DNA of 64,000 nucleotides, from the NCBI GenBank assembly GCA_017475185.1, contig JAFVGB010000004.1, positions 62,001 to 126,000 of the forward strand, read 5' to 3'. Origin of the DNA: Clostridia bacterium (GTDB taxonomy: Bacteria; Bacillota_A; Clostridia; TANB77; CAG-508). Positions within the stretch are counted from its first letter, which is position 1; each line of letters opens with the position of its first letter. The position numbers were made by a program, and so were the translations under genes. The notes under the pieces were generated by a model. That model was not told where the DNA came from, ran no database searches, and saw only the letters and a program-made list of their open reading frames with translations. This document shows positions 19,669 to 34,600 of this stretch, one piece after another.

Positions 19669-22600
19669 CTATTTTTCCTTTCTTTTAAAATATATTTCGC
19701 TTCCAATATAATATACTGTAAGCATTCCAGCTAATGAGAAACATATTATAGAAATTACTTTTTTAGTACTTCTGTCTTCACCAGTTTTTATTGAAATTAT
19801 CAACATACATGAATCTTGGTTATCTTCTAATGTTGTTTCTTCAAATTTTGGTGTATTTTCTGTATCGGCAATTCTCGCTATATTTTCTAAGTTACCTATT
19901 AATCTCTTGTTTGTATCCCATTCTAAAATAACTTCATATTCAACTGTTTTTCCTGGTTCAATAACATCTGTTGTTTTTAAGTATTTTCCATCTTTTTGTG
20001 TCCAGCCTTCTTCTTTTGCATTTACAAATTTAAATCCTACTGGAATTTGTTCTGCAATTATAGCTTTTCCCTCTATTTCTTCTGTATTCTTAACTAATAT
20101 TTTATATTTAACAGTTATATTTGTTTGTTTAAATTCTGTATTTTGTATATCGATTTTTATAAGTTTTTTATCATCACTTAACATTTCTTTTCCATTAACT
20201 TGAACACTTGTGAACTCTTTCTTTAATTTCATGTTGAATAATAATCTTCTATACCAATAGTTAACTATTGTATCTTTTTCAACTAATACGCCTTCCGCGT
20301 TTTCTGGCAATTCATCTTTTAGTAATTCATAATATGGAATTTCTTGTTCATGTGTGATGTATTTATCCCCAACAAATCCTTTACCTGTTAATTGTTTTGC
20401 TAAGTCTTCTTCTGTTGCTTTTTCTTTGTAATTTACTATTACTTTTGCTGGTATTCTTTCATATTCTACTACAATGTGTTTGTCTGATTGCATGTTTTTA
20501 AAGTATTTCTCTGGAATTATAATTTTTCCGTTTTTTAAAGTTATTTCTTCAACATCTATTTCATAGATATCTCCAGAATAATTTCCTTTATCGTCTTTTT
20601 CACCTTCATAAACTGTTATAGATTTAATTCTATAATTTTCATCTGGTTTCATTTCGACTTGTTTTGTATTATCTTTTCCTCTTAATACTTTTTCAACTGG
20701 CTTATCATTTTTCTCTGTTAATTCTCCTGTAATAGATCCACCTTTTACCATTATTTTAACTGGTTCTGGTTTTTGATTTTCTTCTGAATCAGATTTTTTA
20801 TCATCTGTATCATCTTTAATTATGTCTTCAATTTTTTCAATAATAACATCTATTATTGTTTTCTCTTTTGGTTCTTCATGCTCTTTCACATCTGTTGTTA
20901 TTTTAAATTCTTTATCATAATAGTAAATTATTGTTATTGTTTCTTTTGTCATTTTTCCTTTGCTATTTTCTGGTTCTGGAGATGCAGGAACATATCCTTC
21001 AACATCTACCCTTTCCTCATTATAACTATCTTTTAGATTTCCTTCTATAACTTTATCTTCAATAATTTCTTCTTCTGTTTGAACATCAAGATATTTAACA
21101 ATAACTTTTGCTGGAATTTTTTCAAATTCAACAACTATATGTTTATTTTCTTGAACATCTTTGAAATATTTTTCTGGTAAAATTACTTCTTCACTATCTT
21201 TTACTTTATATTTTTCGAAGTTAATTTCTTTACCATTAACTTTAATATATTTTACTCTATAAATATCATCAGGAGTTATTGTTATCTTCTTAGTACTATC
21301 TCCTCTGTTTAGAATTTCTTCATATGGAATTTCTATTTTATTTCCATCTGAATCTAATTCATATTTTCCATCAGAGTCTTTCTTATATTCTTTAGAAATT
21401 GTTCCACCATCTACTTTTACTTCATTTCCATCTTTATCTTTTTCGATATGTGGTTTAACTTCTGTTGTTACTTTATATTGTTTTTCATAATAATACCATA
21501 CTTCTTTTACAACATTACCATCTGGAACTACTGAAAATTCATTTTTACTTGAATCTACAACTGTTATATTTTTATTTGTTGATTTTTTACCATCTACTGA
21601 AATATAACCTTTGTAAGTATTTCTTTCTGTTTGAACTTCTGTTGCATCTTCATCATTTATAACTTCATTATCAAGTTCTGTTGTTTCTCCTTTTTCATTT
21701 ATTTCAATATGTCTTACTATTACTCCTTTTGGAATTTTCTTGTACCAATAAATTATTGTTAATTCATCTTCTTTCATTGTTCCTTGAGCTGCATTATCCA
21801 CAATTTTTACACCTTTGTGTGTATTTATTGCTTTATTGTTATCATCTGTAATTCCTAAACTTGAATCAACATATCCAGGTATTATTTTATGTTCTGTTGT
21901 AAATTCATCGCCATCATGTCCTGATATTACTATTTGATCTTTTCCTTTTTCTGTTTTATACAATACCTTTTCAGTTTCTTCTTCAAGATATTTTACTATA
22001 ATTCTTGCTGCTTTTCTGTATTCAACCTCTACATGGATGTCCTTTTGTACCTTTTCAAAATAGTCTTTTGGTAATTTTACTGTTCCATAATCATCTTTGT
22101 ATTCTTTAAAATCAATTTCTTTACCATCTATTTTTACTTTTACTACTTCATATCCTTTTTGTGGTTTCATTACTATTTCTTTTGTATTATTTCTGTCTTT
22201 TATTACTATTTCATATGCATCTTTATCTTCACCACTAATTGAACCACCTTTTACTTTATGATTATCTATTCCCTCTGTGTGTTCAATTACATCTGTTGTA
22301 ATTTTGTATGCAACATTATAATAATATGTTAATTCTTTTGTTTCTTTTGTTATTTCAGGATTTTTATCTTCTGGCTCTTGTACTAAAAGATATGTTTCAT
22401 TTTCTACTGGATTTGTTTCTACAACAGTTCCTACACTATCTTTTGTTATTTCATCTTTATGTATTTTTTGAGTTGTACCTTCAATATAATGGTGAACTAT
22501 TACTGTTCCTTCATCAGGTTCAAATACAACAATTACTTCTTTATCTTCAGTCATTTCAACAAATTTTGTTAAAATCATTGAACCATCTTTACGTAATCTT

Positions 22601-25600
22601 GCTTTTACCTCTGATGTTGGTTCAGCATTTTCTCCGTAAACTATTGTTTCTGTTTTCTTTCCAGCAGATGTTGTGCTTACTAGGCGAACTTCTTTTACTC
22701 TATATCCCTTGTTTGGTGTAATTTTAATATCTTTAGTACTGTTCTCGTTATGTTGTACCTTCTCATATTCTTCATTTCCTTCAATTGTAATATCTCCAGA
22801 AATTGTACCACCTTTTTCAGTTCTACCTTCTGGTATTTCTACTTTAGTTGTAAGATTATGCTCTTTTATTTGATAATAATATGTAACTTCAATATCTTCT
22901 AATATATTTCCTTCTGCTTCATTTTGCGTTACAGTAGATATTAGTTCATATTTCTTTAATAATTCATCAGAAGGCTTAATTTCGTAATATTCATCTTGAT
23001 AATCTGTTTTATCTTTATCTTTAGAGAATATTACATAGTAATCACCATTGTTTAATGTAGCTGTTTGGTCTTCTTGTAATTTTACTGGTTCATCACCTTG
23101 TGTTCCTTCTAAATAATGATGTACTTTAACTCCAAATGTTGGTATTTTTTCATTTTCGATTACTACCTCTGCCGCTTCTGTTCCTGCATTTACAATTATT
23201 GGTTCACTAGATATTGCATAACCTTTAGGTGCTTTTGTTTCTGTTATTCTGTATTTATATGTTGAGTAGATATTTTCAGTAATTGGTTCTGTAGCTGATG
23301 ATGTGTATGTATCTACTGTTGTATATTTTTCAGAACCTTCATCACCTTCTACTTTTTCAAGTTTTATTTCTGCACCTGCTAATTGTTCTTGGGTGTCTTT
23401 GTCTATTTTTGTTATTGTTAGTTGTCTTTCTGGTAATACTTTGTTTGTTACTGTATAGCTTGAAGTTCCTATTATCACATTTGGTTTAGCAACTAATGTA
23501 GGATTTGCTCCTTCATTATATTTCCATCTAAATAATTTGATATTACTTTCTACTTGCTCTAAATTGTTGTTTAGCTGTTGTGCAAAATCCCTTGAAACAA
23601 GTTGTTCTTGAGTTATTGCCTCATATGAACCTTGTAAATCTTCTGCACTTGCTGTTGCTCTATTTGCAGTAGTATTTAGGTAATACGTGTTTATTATATT
23701 CATATTATCCGTGTTCATAGCTGATGATGTTATACCACATTCCCATTCTTCTGTTTTACCTTCCATTTCTCCGATATTATAGCAATTAATGCATCTAGAA
23801 GTACTATCCAATGTAGCTGTTATACCAGCCGCAATTCCATTATTAGCAGTAATTGAACCGCTATTCCAGCAGTTTATAATATCAGTTTGACTTGAAGCAC
23901 TAGCTGTAATTCCACCATTATAATGATTGTTGCCACAGTATAAATTTCCCTTGTTATAACTATTAATAATCTTACTCTTGCTAGCTGTTGATGCAATACC
24001 AGCAATATAACCAGATTCACCACTTATCTCTCCTGTATTATAACAATTATTTACTGTACTTTCATAAAGCGAACATACAATACCACCACCAAATGATGGA
24101 GTAGTTACATTACCTGTATTATAGCAATCTTCTATTAGCGAATTGTTATAAGCATAATATGCGATAGCTCCAGTCAATGAACTTGCATTTAAATTACCTA
24201 AATTGTAACATTTTATTATTTTACTGTTTTTTGAATAATATACAAGACCTATATATGAGCCTCCTGTAAAGTTTCCTTTATTATAACAGTTATACATTAA
24301 ACTGTCGTTTAGCATTCTAGCTATAACACCTATTGAATTAGAATATTGAATATCAGATTCATTTCCACAATTCTTAATAACTGTATTTGTGGCTTCGTTT
24401 ATAATTACTCCACCCATCGTTTGATTAATATTATTGTTTCCAAATACTTTTACGTCTGAAACATTTGAATTATTAACATTATTAATAATTCCATATACCA
24501 TTTGGTTTACTGATATATTACAAACATCTATGTTTTTTATATTACATTTATTTGCATTATTAACCAAAATTCCAGTTGCACTGACTGCAAAAGTCGAATC
24601 TGTAATTTTTATATTTTCAATCGTACTATTAGATGCATCCATAATAATACTCATGCCACTATTATTTTTTATATTACTGAATGTCATATTTTTTATAGTT
24701 GCACTATCAATATAACTGAAGAAACCACTATAAGGAACTCGATAATTCTTTATTATCTTATTATTTCCATCAAACGTTCCCCTAAACGGAATATCAGATC
24801 TTCCTATTCCCACAGTATATGGATAATCAGATGTAAGGTTATTTTTTATACTTTCTCCAGGTCCACTACCTAAATATACGCCCAATATTGCATTTGGATC
24901 AAAATATGAATCATCTTCTTCAAAATCCAAATCTCTCATCAATTTAACAGTCTTTCCTTCAAATGTATCTCCTTTTTTTACTCTATTATACACTTCTAAT
25001 AAATCTTCAATATAATTAACCTCAAAAATTTCATTCGAACTGTCAATTAACCCTGTACTTGATTTATTAATTTCAAATATAAATTCATTTTTTTCTAATT
25101 TGTAACCATATGCTGGTTGTACCTCTACTGCTTTATATAATCCATTTGGTAGTGATACATTTATTTTCCCGTTTTCATTAGTTGTAAATGTATATACTTC
25201 TCCAATTCCTTGAATATTTTCTTTTGTTCCTTTATAATTTCCATTTGAGTCTTTTGCAAAACCTTTAACATCTAAATTGTTTTCTAATTCATATATAGCA
25301 AATTTTGCTCCTTGTATTGGTTGATTTGTATCTTCATTTACTTTATTTATAGTATATGATTCTTCTTTTACATCTTTTATAGTTAGGTCAATATCATTAT
25401 TTTCTATAACTGTATAATAACTTTTTTCATCTATCAAATATCCTGTTGGCGATTTTATCTCTTTTACTTGATATTTACCATTATTAACTTTAATTTCTGT
25501 TTTACCATTAACAGTTTCATCTGTGTTACGTGACATACTTATATCATTAATTATAAAACGATTTGACCAACCTGTAGAATTATTTTTAATATAACCTATA

Positions 25601-28600
25601 TGTAAATAATATACTTCTCTTGGAGTAAGTACTGTTGTATAATCATTTTTTTCTTTTCCTGATTGTATATACAAAAATGCGTTATTTCTTATATAAGCTT
25701 CAGAAGGAATACTTGTATCATTCGTTATAACAGCATACGCGGTTCCATAATATTGAAGATTATGTTTTGTTTCAGCATTTACAGTTATTATTATGTTTTC
25801 TGAATATCCAGTTAAATCCAATTTGACATATCCATCTATTGTTGATGCTGTCATATCATCCGCTTTTATATAATAATTTCCATTTTCTTTTCTAAATGCA
25901 TCACTTGAATTTTTTACAAGTTGATCTTTTTTTGATTCTGAAACATTAAAAATTGCTCCATTTAATAAATTTCCTGTTTCTGCATCAACCTTTTTTATTG
26001 TTATATTGTTTGTGTCTTCTTTTTGTTTTCTATTTACAATTGTTGACTTATTTTCTTTAATAAATCCTGTTGATATTAAAGTAGGATTTGAATTTTTATT
26101 ATATTGCCATCGACTTAGTTGTGTGTCACTCACAATAGATGATCTATTACTATTCAAGTTTTCAGCAAACTCTTCAAACTGTGTCTGTCTTAGAGTTATT
26201 GGCTTAACATTTATAACATTTGCACTATTTTCAACTAGAAATATTGCAGATTCAGCAGTAGTATCAACCCAATAACAATTTCTTACTATTGCTTCACCTA
26301 TTGTTTGTTCTACTATACCACCAATTATATTCTTTGACGTATTTGAATCTACAACCGGAGTTGTAACTACACCTGTGTTATAGCAATTTTCGATTATAGA
26401 ATTACCTGAAGCTATTCTTGCTATTCCTCCGGCTGGGGAAGTTGTTGCTGTAACATTTCCAATATTATAACTATTATATACTTTACTTGAGCTTATTGAA
26501 TCTGCAATTCCTCCTGCACCATACATACCATTAACAGCTCCAATATTATAACTATTTATAATTGAACTATTACTTGATGTCGTGTATACTATTCCTCCTG
26601 CTGGAGCACCCGTTGAAGTAATTTTTCCAACATTATAGCAATTATTTATAATTCCGCCAGATGCACTAAAAGAAATTCCTCCTGCTGGGGCACCCGCATT
26701 TACTTCTTCTATGTTATAACAGTTAAATACTGTACTATTTGTTATATATAAGCCAATTCCTGCACCACAACTTTTAACATTGATTTTTCCTCTATTATAA
26801 CAATCCATTATAATACTATTATTTGAAATTAGATATGCAATTCCTGCGCCATTGGTACTACTTCCTTCTTTTTCTGTTACTTCTCCTGAATTGTAACAAT
26901 TAATTATTTTTCCATTATTTGTTTCATATACCAAACCTGATGAGCAACCTGTAGCTTCAATATGTCCCGCATTATAACTATCTCTTATTTCTGAACCATT
27001 AATTTGAAAAGCTAATCCACTTGCAGGTGCGCCTTTTCCCATAATTGCTCCGTTATTATATGAATTTTCAATTTTAGAATCATTTAATATTTGAACTAAT
27101 CCACTAGTACAACCATTTGCTGATATAGTTCCACTGTTATAACATTTAATTATTTTACCATTTGTTATCTGGTATGCTATACCGTTTGCGCCACTATTTG
27201 CTGTAATGTTTGCTTTATTATTGCAATTCTTAATAGTTAAATTAAATGAATTTCCTGAAACTATTCCTGCAGTATAATCACTAGATGTAACCGTAATGTT
27301 TCCATTGTTTTCACAACCTTCTATCCATCCTTTTGTTTCTATTACACCAACAATTCCACCAATATATCCGTTACCTCTGTTACAATTAATATTCCCAAAA
27401 TTATAACAATTTTCTATTTTACTGCTATCTGCTTTTCCTACAATTCCTCCTAAATATTTTCCCTCAACATTTTGAGCAATATTTCTTCTATTAGTACAAT
27501 TTTTAACTGTTGAATCTTTTACATATCCTGCTACTGTTCCATAAGTTCCAACTCCAGTGTTTTCTATATATGTATCTCCTTGTATTTCTACATTGTCAAT
27601 TGTACTATTGTATGCTTCTCTGATTGCACCTCCATAAGTGTATGATGCCTTAAAATTACAATTTTTTAATGTTAAATCTTTTATATAGCTATTTTCGATT
27701 TTTCCAAACAAACAAAGATCATAATCTAGATTTACATTTGTTATTTTATGCCCATTTCCATCAAAATTACCTCTAAATACGCTATTAAAATTGCCTGTTT
27801 TAGCTATTGGTATTATTTCTTTTCCTGTAAAATCCAAATCATTAATTAATTTTAATGTTTTTCCTGCATAGTTTTCTTCACCTGAATTTACTTTGTTAGC
27901 AATTGCATTAAATTCTTCAGTCGTTCTAATTTCTATTACTGTTCCTATATTATATTGTTTTTCAGGCAAATTACATGAATATGTCTGATTGTCTTTAATT
28001 TCAAAATAAATTGTTTTTAAAGTTTCTTCATCTTCTAATATAAATCCATTTGCTGCAGTTACTTCAACTGCTTTATAATAGCCTTCTGGCAAATATAATC
28101 TAATCTTTCCAGTATAATCTGTTGTACTTACATATTTTCCATTTTGATAATCACCAACATAGCGTCCACTTCTGTCCATAGCAAAATCTATAATTTCCTG
28201 TTTTTCATTAACTCTGTATATTTCAAATTTTGCACCTTTTACTGCTTTTCCTTCTTCATCTGTTTTATTAATAGTAAAATTAGGAACTTCTAATACTTTT
28301 TTATTTGGTATTATTAATTCAATATCTTCTCCGGTATTTTCAATTATTTTTGGTTCAGATAATACATCATATCCTTTTGGTGCAGTTATTTCTGTGACTT
28401 TTATTCTATTGCTTTCTGGCAACGTAATATAAGCTCTACCAAGTACATACATATCATAGCCATGTGAAAATGGTTCATATAGAGTAACTGATGTTACTTT
28501 CATACAATCTTCATTTGAATTTACTGTTCCATTTTTTTCATATACAAAATATAAATAATACTTTTGTCCAGCACTTAATGTAACACTTGCCGGATTAGTA

Positions 28601-31600
28601 GAATAAATACCAGATTGATTATATATTTTCTCATTATCATTAAAAGACGTTTTTTTCTGATTAGTCAAACAAACATATCCATAATCTTTATTCATTTCAC
28701 TCGAAACACTTACACTATAACTTAATATACGGTCTACGACTTCATTTCGTAAATCAATTTCTATATATGATATTGCTTTAGAATTTGCTTTTCCTTTATT
28801 GTTTGATATATATTCATTACCATTTTTTTCAAATTTATAACTTGAATCTGATTTTAAGTTTTCTTCAGTTAACAAATTATAACTTGTTGAATTTCTATCA
28901 TCTTCTATTTTGAATACAGCTTGATCATTTAATATTACTTTGCCTGTATCTTCATCAACTTTAATTATTGTTAGTTTTGGACTCTTTCTGTTTGTTACTG
29001 TTGCAGAATCTTCTGTAATAAAACTATTTGATATTAATGTAGGATATTTATAATCTTCACTACCACCATTATATTTCCAATTGAATAGATTTGTTGTATT
29101 TGAAATTAACAACTGATTTTTATTTAGCTGTTTTACAAATTTTTCTGAACTCGCTGTATCATATGAAATACTTTCACATTTTTCATTTACTCCATTACCT
29201 GGATTCAATACCCCCACATTTGCTGTACTATCTAAATAATAGCAATTATCTATTGAATATGAATTATCAAATTTATATGCTATTCCTGCAATAGGCATAC
29301 TTAAACCGTTCGTTGCTGTTGCCTTTATCTTACCAACATTATAGCAATTTTTTATTTCACTTGTTCCATATCTACTACCATCATAAATAATTCCAGCTGC
29401 TGTCTTTCCACTTATATTTCCTGCATTATAACAATTATATACTTTAGCCCCCTCAATATAATATACAATACCAGATGCGTTATTAGTTGATTCTATTGTT
29501 CCTTTATTATAACAATTTACAACTTTACTACCATTAGTTGCTTGATAAATAACTCCAGCAATAGGATTTATAGCATTAATATTTCCTAAATTATAACAAT
29601 TATTGACCGTAGTATTTGATATAGAATTTGCAATACTAGCACTCATCTGGTAAGTCGGATATAGGTTTTTATTATTATAACATCCTTCAATGTAACTATC
29701 AGTTGCAGAATATACTATTCCTATTGTAAAACACTCAGATATTTCAGCATCATTATAACAATTTAATATTACACTTCCTTGACTAGCATTGTAACCTATT
29801 CCAGATTTGAATGCAGCCATGTTTAATATTCCTGAATTATAACATTCTATCATTTGGCTATTATTTATTTCATATGCAATACCACAAGCTTGTCCATATG
29901 CTTCAATCTTTCCTTCATTATAAGATTCCCTTACAGTTGAATTACGTAAACTATTTGCTATTCCAGCTGCTGAAGATGAAGCTTTAATATAACCTGCATT
30001 ATAACATTTTACAATTTTACCGTTGTTCATTGTATAAACAATACCACTAGCATTAGAAGGTGCATTTATATATCCAGTATTATAACATCCAATTATTTGA
30101 CTATTATTTAAAGTATATGCTATACCATAAGAACCAGCATTAGTTGCCACATCACCTGTATTATAGCAATTTTTTATCATAGTTTTTTCTGAAGTTCCAC
30201 TAACAATTCCTCCTATAATTTCGTTTGAACCTTCAGAATTAAGATTTCCAGTGTTACTACAATCTTCTATAATACCGTTTACTTGCATTACACCTGCAAT
30301 TCCACCTAATTTATATGTACTACCACTTGTTTTTATATTTCCAGAGTTATTACATTTTAAAATATAACAATTTTCGGCATGTCCAACAATTCCTCCAATA
30401 TATTCTGTTGTTCCGCCAGCATCTGCCCCTAATTTTCCTATTAAAATATCACGTTCATTAATACATCTATCTATAATAGAATCTTTTGCATATGCAGCAA
30501 TAGTACCATAATTTGACATATTTCCACATTCGATATTACCATTTCCAGTTATTTTTATACTACAAATTTTACTATCATATACTTCTTTAATTAAACCTGC
30601 ATTTACTTCGTAATTATTGTTCAAATTAAAATTACAGTTTTCAATTGTTAAATCTTTAATATAACTATTTTCTACTTTTCCAAATAAAGAACTCATTGAT
30701 TCAGAACTTAGATTTTTTATTGCATGATTATTTCCATCAAAATTTCCTTTGAATGAATATTCTGTTCCAATAGTAGCCATATTTTCATCTGAATTATTAA
30801 AATCTAAATCGTTTATTAATTTTATTGTTTTACCAGCATAACTATCTTCATTTGAATTTACTTTATTTGCAATTGTTTTTAATTCTTCTATTGTGCTTAT
30901 TTCAACAATTGTTCCCTCTTCATACTGTAAATTTTTATTATTAAAATATTCATTTTTATTTTCAGCTTCATCTTTTATTTCAAAATAAACAGTTCTCAAG
31001 TTTTCATTTGCTTCCAATTTATACTCATATGTAGTTTGAATTTCTACTGCTTTATAATATCCTGGTAATAGCTGTAATACTATTTTTCCATTATTGTCTG
31101 TTGTTGTAACATATCTGTTTGATTGCTTTGTACCAATATAATTTCCATTTACATCTTTGGCAAAATCTATTACCTCTTTTGAAGGTTTAACACTGTATAT
31201 AACATATTTTACTCCTTGCAAAGCTTTTCCATCTGTTTTATCTACTTTGGTTAATGTAAATTCTCCTCCGATACGGTTTTCAACATTTATTGAAATAGTA
31301 TCTCCATCTATACTTATTTCTTTTTCTCCTGTTTCGTGATTTGTTCTTATTAAATCTCCACCAGATAATATTTCTAATTTTAGTTTTCCATTCTCATCAT
31401 TATATGCTCTAAATCTAAGTTTTGTATTAATTGGCAAATATCCTGTTGGTGCTGCTGTTTCTTCTAATGTATATTGATATGATTTATCATTTCCTGCTGC
31501 ATATCTATAAAGATCACTAAATGTATTATCAATTTTTGTAACTTGGAATCCATCATTACTTTTTAGTGTGAAAGTTGCTCCTGTTAACTCATTTCCATTT

Positions 31601-34600
31601 TCATCAACTTTGTTAACTTTAAAATTATATTTTAGTATTTTAGTATTTTCAATTTCTAATTTTAAAACATCTTCAGAAGCTTCTGCCTTCCTTACTGTTC
31701 CAGTTATAGATTCTTCAAATTGATTATTTGCTATAAATGTAATAACTTCACTGTTTATTTGATAGTCTTTATCTATACTTATTTGTTGTAAACTGTATTG
31801 AATATTTCTATGTAATCCTGTTACATAAATTATTCTATCATCATTTGCACTTAATGTTGTTGATTTTGTAATTACATTTTCATTTTCATCCTCTTCTTGC
31901 CAACTTAATTGATAAAAAATTGGTTTTATCAAAGTATCTGTTCCTTTTTCAAAAGTTTTTATTTCTAAATCAGTTACACATACACTTTTTATTCCTAATT
32001 TAGCAGGAGCTGTTGTTAATTGTAACATTCCATCTTCAGTTTCTACATTGTAATATACTGCATGATTACTGTATGAAATTTTATTGTATTCAACTGTTTC
32101 TGGTATTTTTACCTCATAACTAAATTCATATTCTTTATCACTTGCAATTTCTGTTGATTTAAAATCGATAAGATAAGACTTAATTTCACTAATAAACGCA
32201 TTCAATTCATCTTGATTTGAAATGTCTTCTAATTTTCTCCAATTATTTTCATTTTTTTCTAAATCTGCATCTGCATTTTCATTATTAGTATAATAAATAT
32301 CAATTTTTCCTTTTAAATCTTCTGGAATATTAATTCCATCTTTTCCCATTGTTACTGTGAAAGATGATTTTAAATCGTTTTGTTCTATTATACTTTTGTT
32401 TCCAGTAAACGGAATTCTTCCTATAACTTTTACATTTTTTATTGTATTTTCATAACCATTTTTTAGTACCACATTTATTGTAGCTAATCCCTCTTTATTA
32501 TCCACTAAAGCAATTTCTGGCGCTACTACTTTTTGATCAGACCATTCACTAGATTCTTTATTTACTTTTGTATAATTTGAAACTGTTTCATAAGTAATCA
32601 ATTCTTGAGCTGAAACAAATTCAACATTTTCAATTGCTAATCCAATATTTTCATCTAATGAAGTATTGTCATTTACATCATATTTATCTTCTTCTAAATT
32701 ATAATATCTATTTGTCAATTCATTGTAATAATATAATTTGAATTGATTTGTTATTGAACCAATTTTATAGTCTGGTGCTATATCACAATCAATTGTTATT
32801 GTAAATGTACTAGGATTTTCATTTGTTGTTTTTATTTTTAAAATGTTTTTTCCATCAACCTTATTTAACTCATATGATTCAATTGTTACATTATTATTTG
32901 CAGTAATAGAATTTATTTTAATTGCACTTATTTGTTCTGGTATTTCAACTGCAAATTTTCCATTTTTCCAGTTACTTTCAAATTCATTATCATTAACTAT
33001 TGTTTTTATGAAAATTTTCTCATTATTTAACACTTGAGTAGTTGAAATTTGTTTTGTTTCAACTTCTAATTCTGCATATGATATTTTATTATACATATAA
33101 ACACTATCATATGAAATTATTGTAATAGTACTTTGAGTTTCATCAGTTGTTGAAACAGATTCAACTGTTCCTTCTAATTTTGTATTTAAAATTTCAATGT
33201 TTTCAACTTCTTCTTTTGTATAATCTTGTTTGAATAATTCTTTATTAATTTCTTTTAATAATACTACTTTTAATATTTTATTTTCTGAATTATTTATTTG
33301 TGTTGTTTCAATTCTAATATGTTTCACTTCATTATCAAACATTAAAGGATTTTCAGCTGTATATGTTTTTATTTCACTCATTGTTAGTTCTTTTATTAAT
33401 TCATTTGTATCATTGTTATATACTGAAAGCTTACCTTCAGTTCCTAACACTTCTTCTACATTCTCAAAATATATTCCTTTATTTATGATATATTTTTCAA
33501 TGAACTTCTGATTAAATGTATCACCATATTCTTCATTTTCTTGTCCTGCAATTTCTTCTGCATTTCCTTCGCTCATTTTTATGATACTATTTTCATTTTT
33601 TCCATTTACTATTGCTGCCCATTCTACTTTGTATTCAAATTTATCTGTATTTTCTTCATCAAGAAGTTTTTCTAAAGTTTCTTTTGATATAATAAAACAA
33701 TTACTTTTTTCATTATATTTTTTATTTAGTATTGTAACATCAAAATCTATTTTTCCTTGTTCTATTTCTTTAACATTTTTTATAATTACTTTGATTGTTT
33801 TTTCTGCTACGTTTGATTTTGATTCATTTGTTGCTATTTCTGAATCTTTATAAAAATTCAATTCTTCATCTGGATTATTATATGCTATATAATATCCATT
33901 TACATTTAGTTCTAAAGTTGTTTCATCATTAATTGCTTCATATGCTTCTTGTGGATATTGTATTAAAATTGTATATGTATTTTCATCGCTTAGTTTTTTA
34001 GTAATTACATTGTCATTTCCTACAATAGCATTTTTTGTTAATCTATATTTTTGCATATTCTCTGTTTCTTCAATTTTTACAATTGAAACATCAGAATTTA
34101 TACAACTTACTTTTTCAGGAGCTTTTTCATTTAAAAATGGAATTGTTACATCAATACTGTTTTCTTTTAATAATAATTCTTTTTGAGTTTCGTCCATAGC
34201 AAAACTTACAGCTATTGACTTATCTTTTAAGTCATTTCTGTAATAATAAATACTATTATCTTCGTTATTGTCATCAGAGTTATTTTGATACACATATATA
34301 TCAGTTTCTAAATCACCATACCAATCCACAGTTATTTTCTTTTCAACATTAAGTGGTGTTCTTGTGCCATCATTTGATACATGTGTTCCTGTTAATTTTA
34401 CAGTAACCTCTTTACTGTAATTATTAACATTGTCACCTAAATCTGCTGAAATATCCCCTTGAATTATTTTTTGAGTACCTGCATTTATTTGTTTTAATGG
34501 GAAAACAGTTGCATTATCTGATATTACACTTGTTTTTATAATTTCATCAGCTGGGACATTTACTTTGTATGCAAAATTTGCCCCCTCAACTGTTATTACA

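Noticed and set aside
22308..22721. 137-codon Leu/Phe-rich ORF antisense to the giant gene
   Set aside because: Composition mirrors the coding strand's Lys/Glu-rich repeats; no start signal; overlaps an intact frame.
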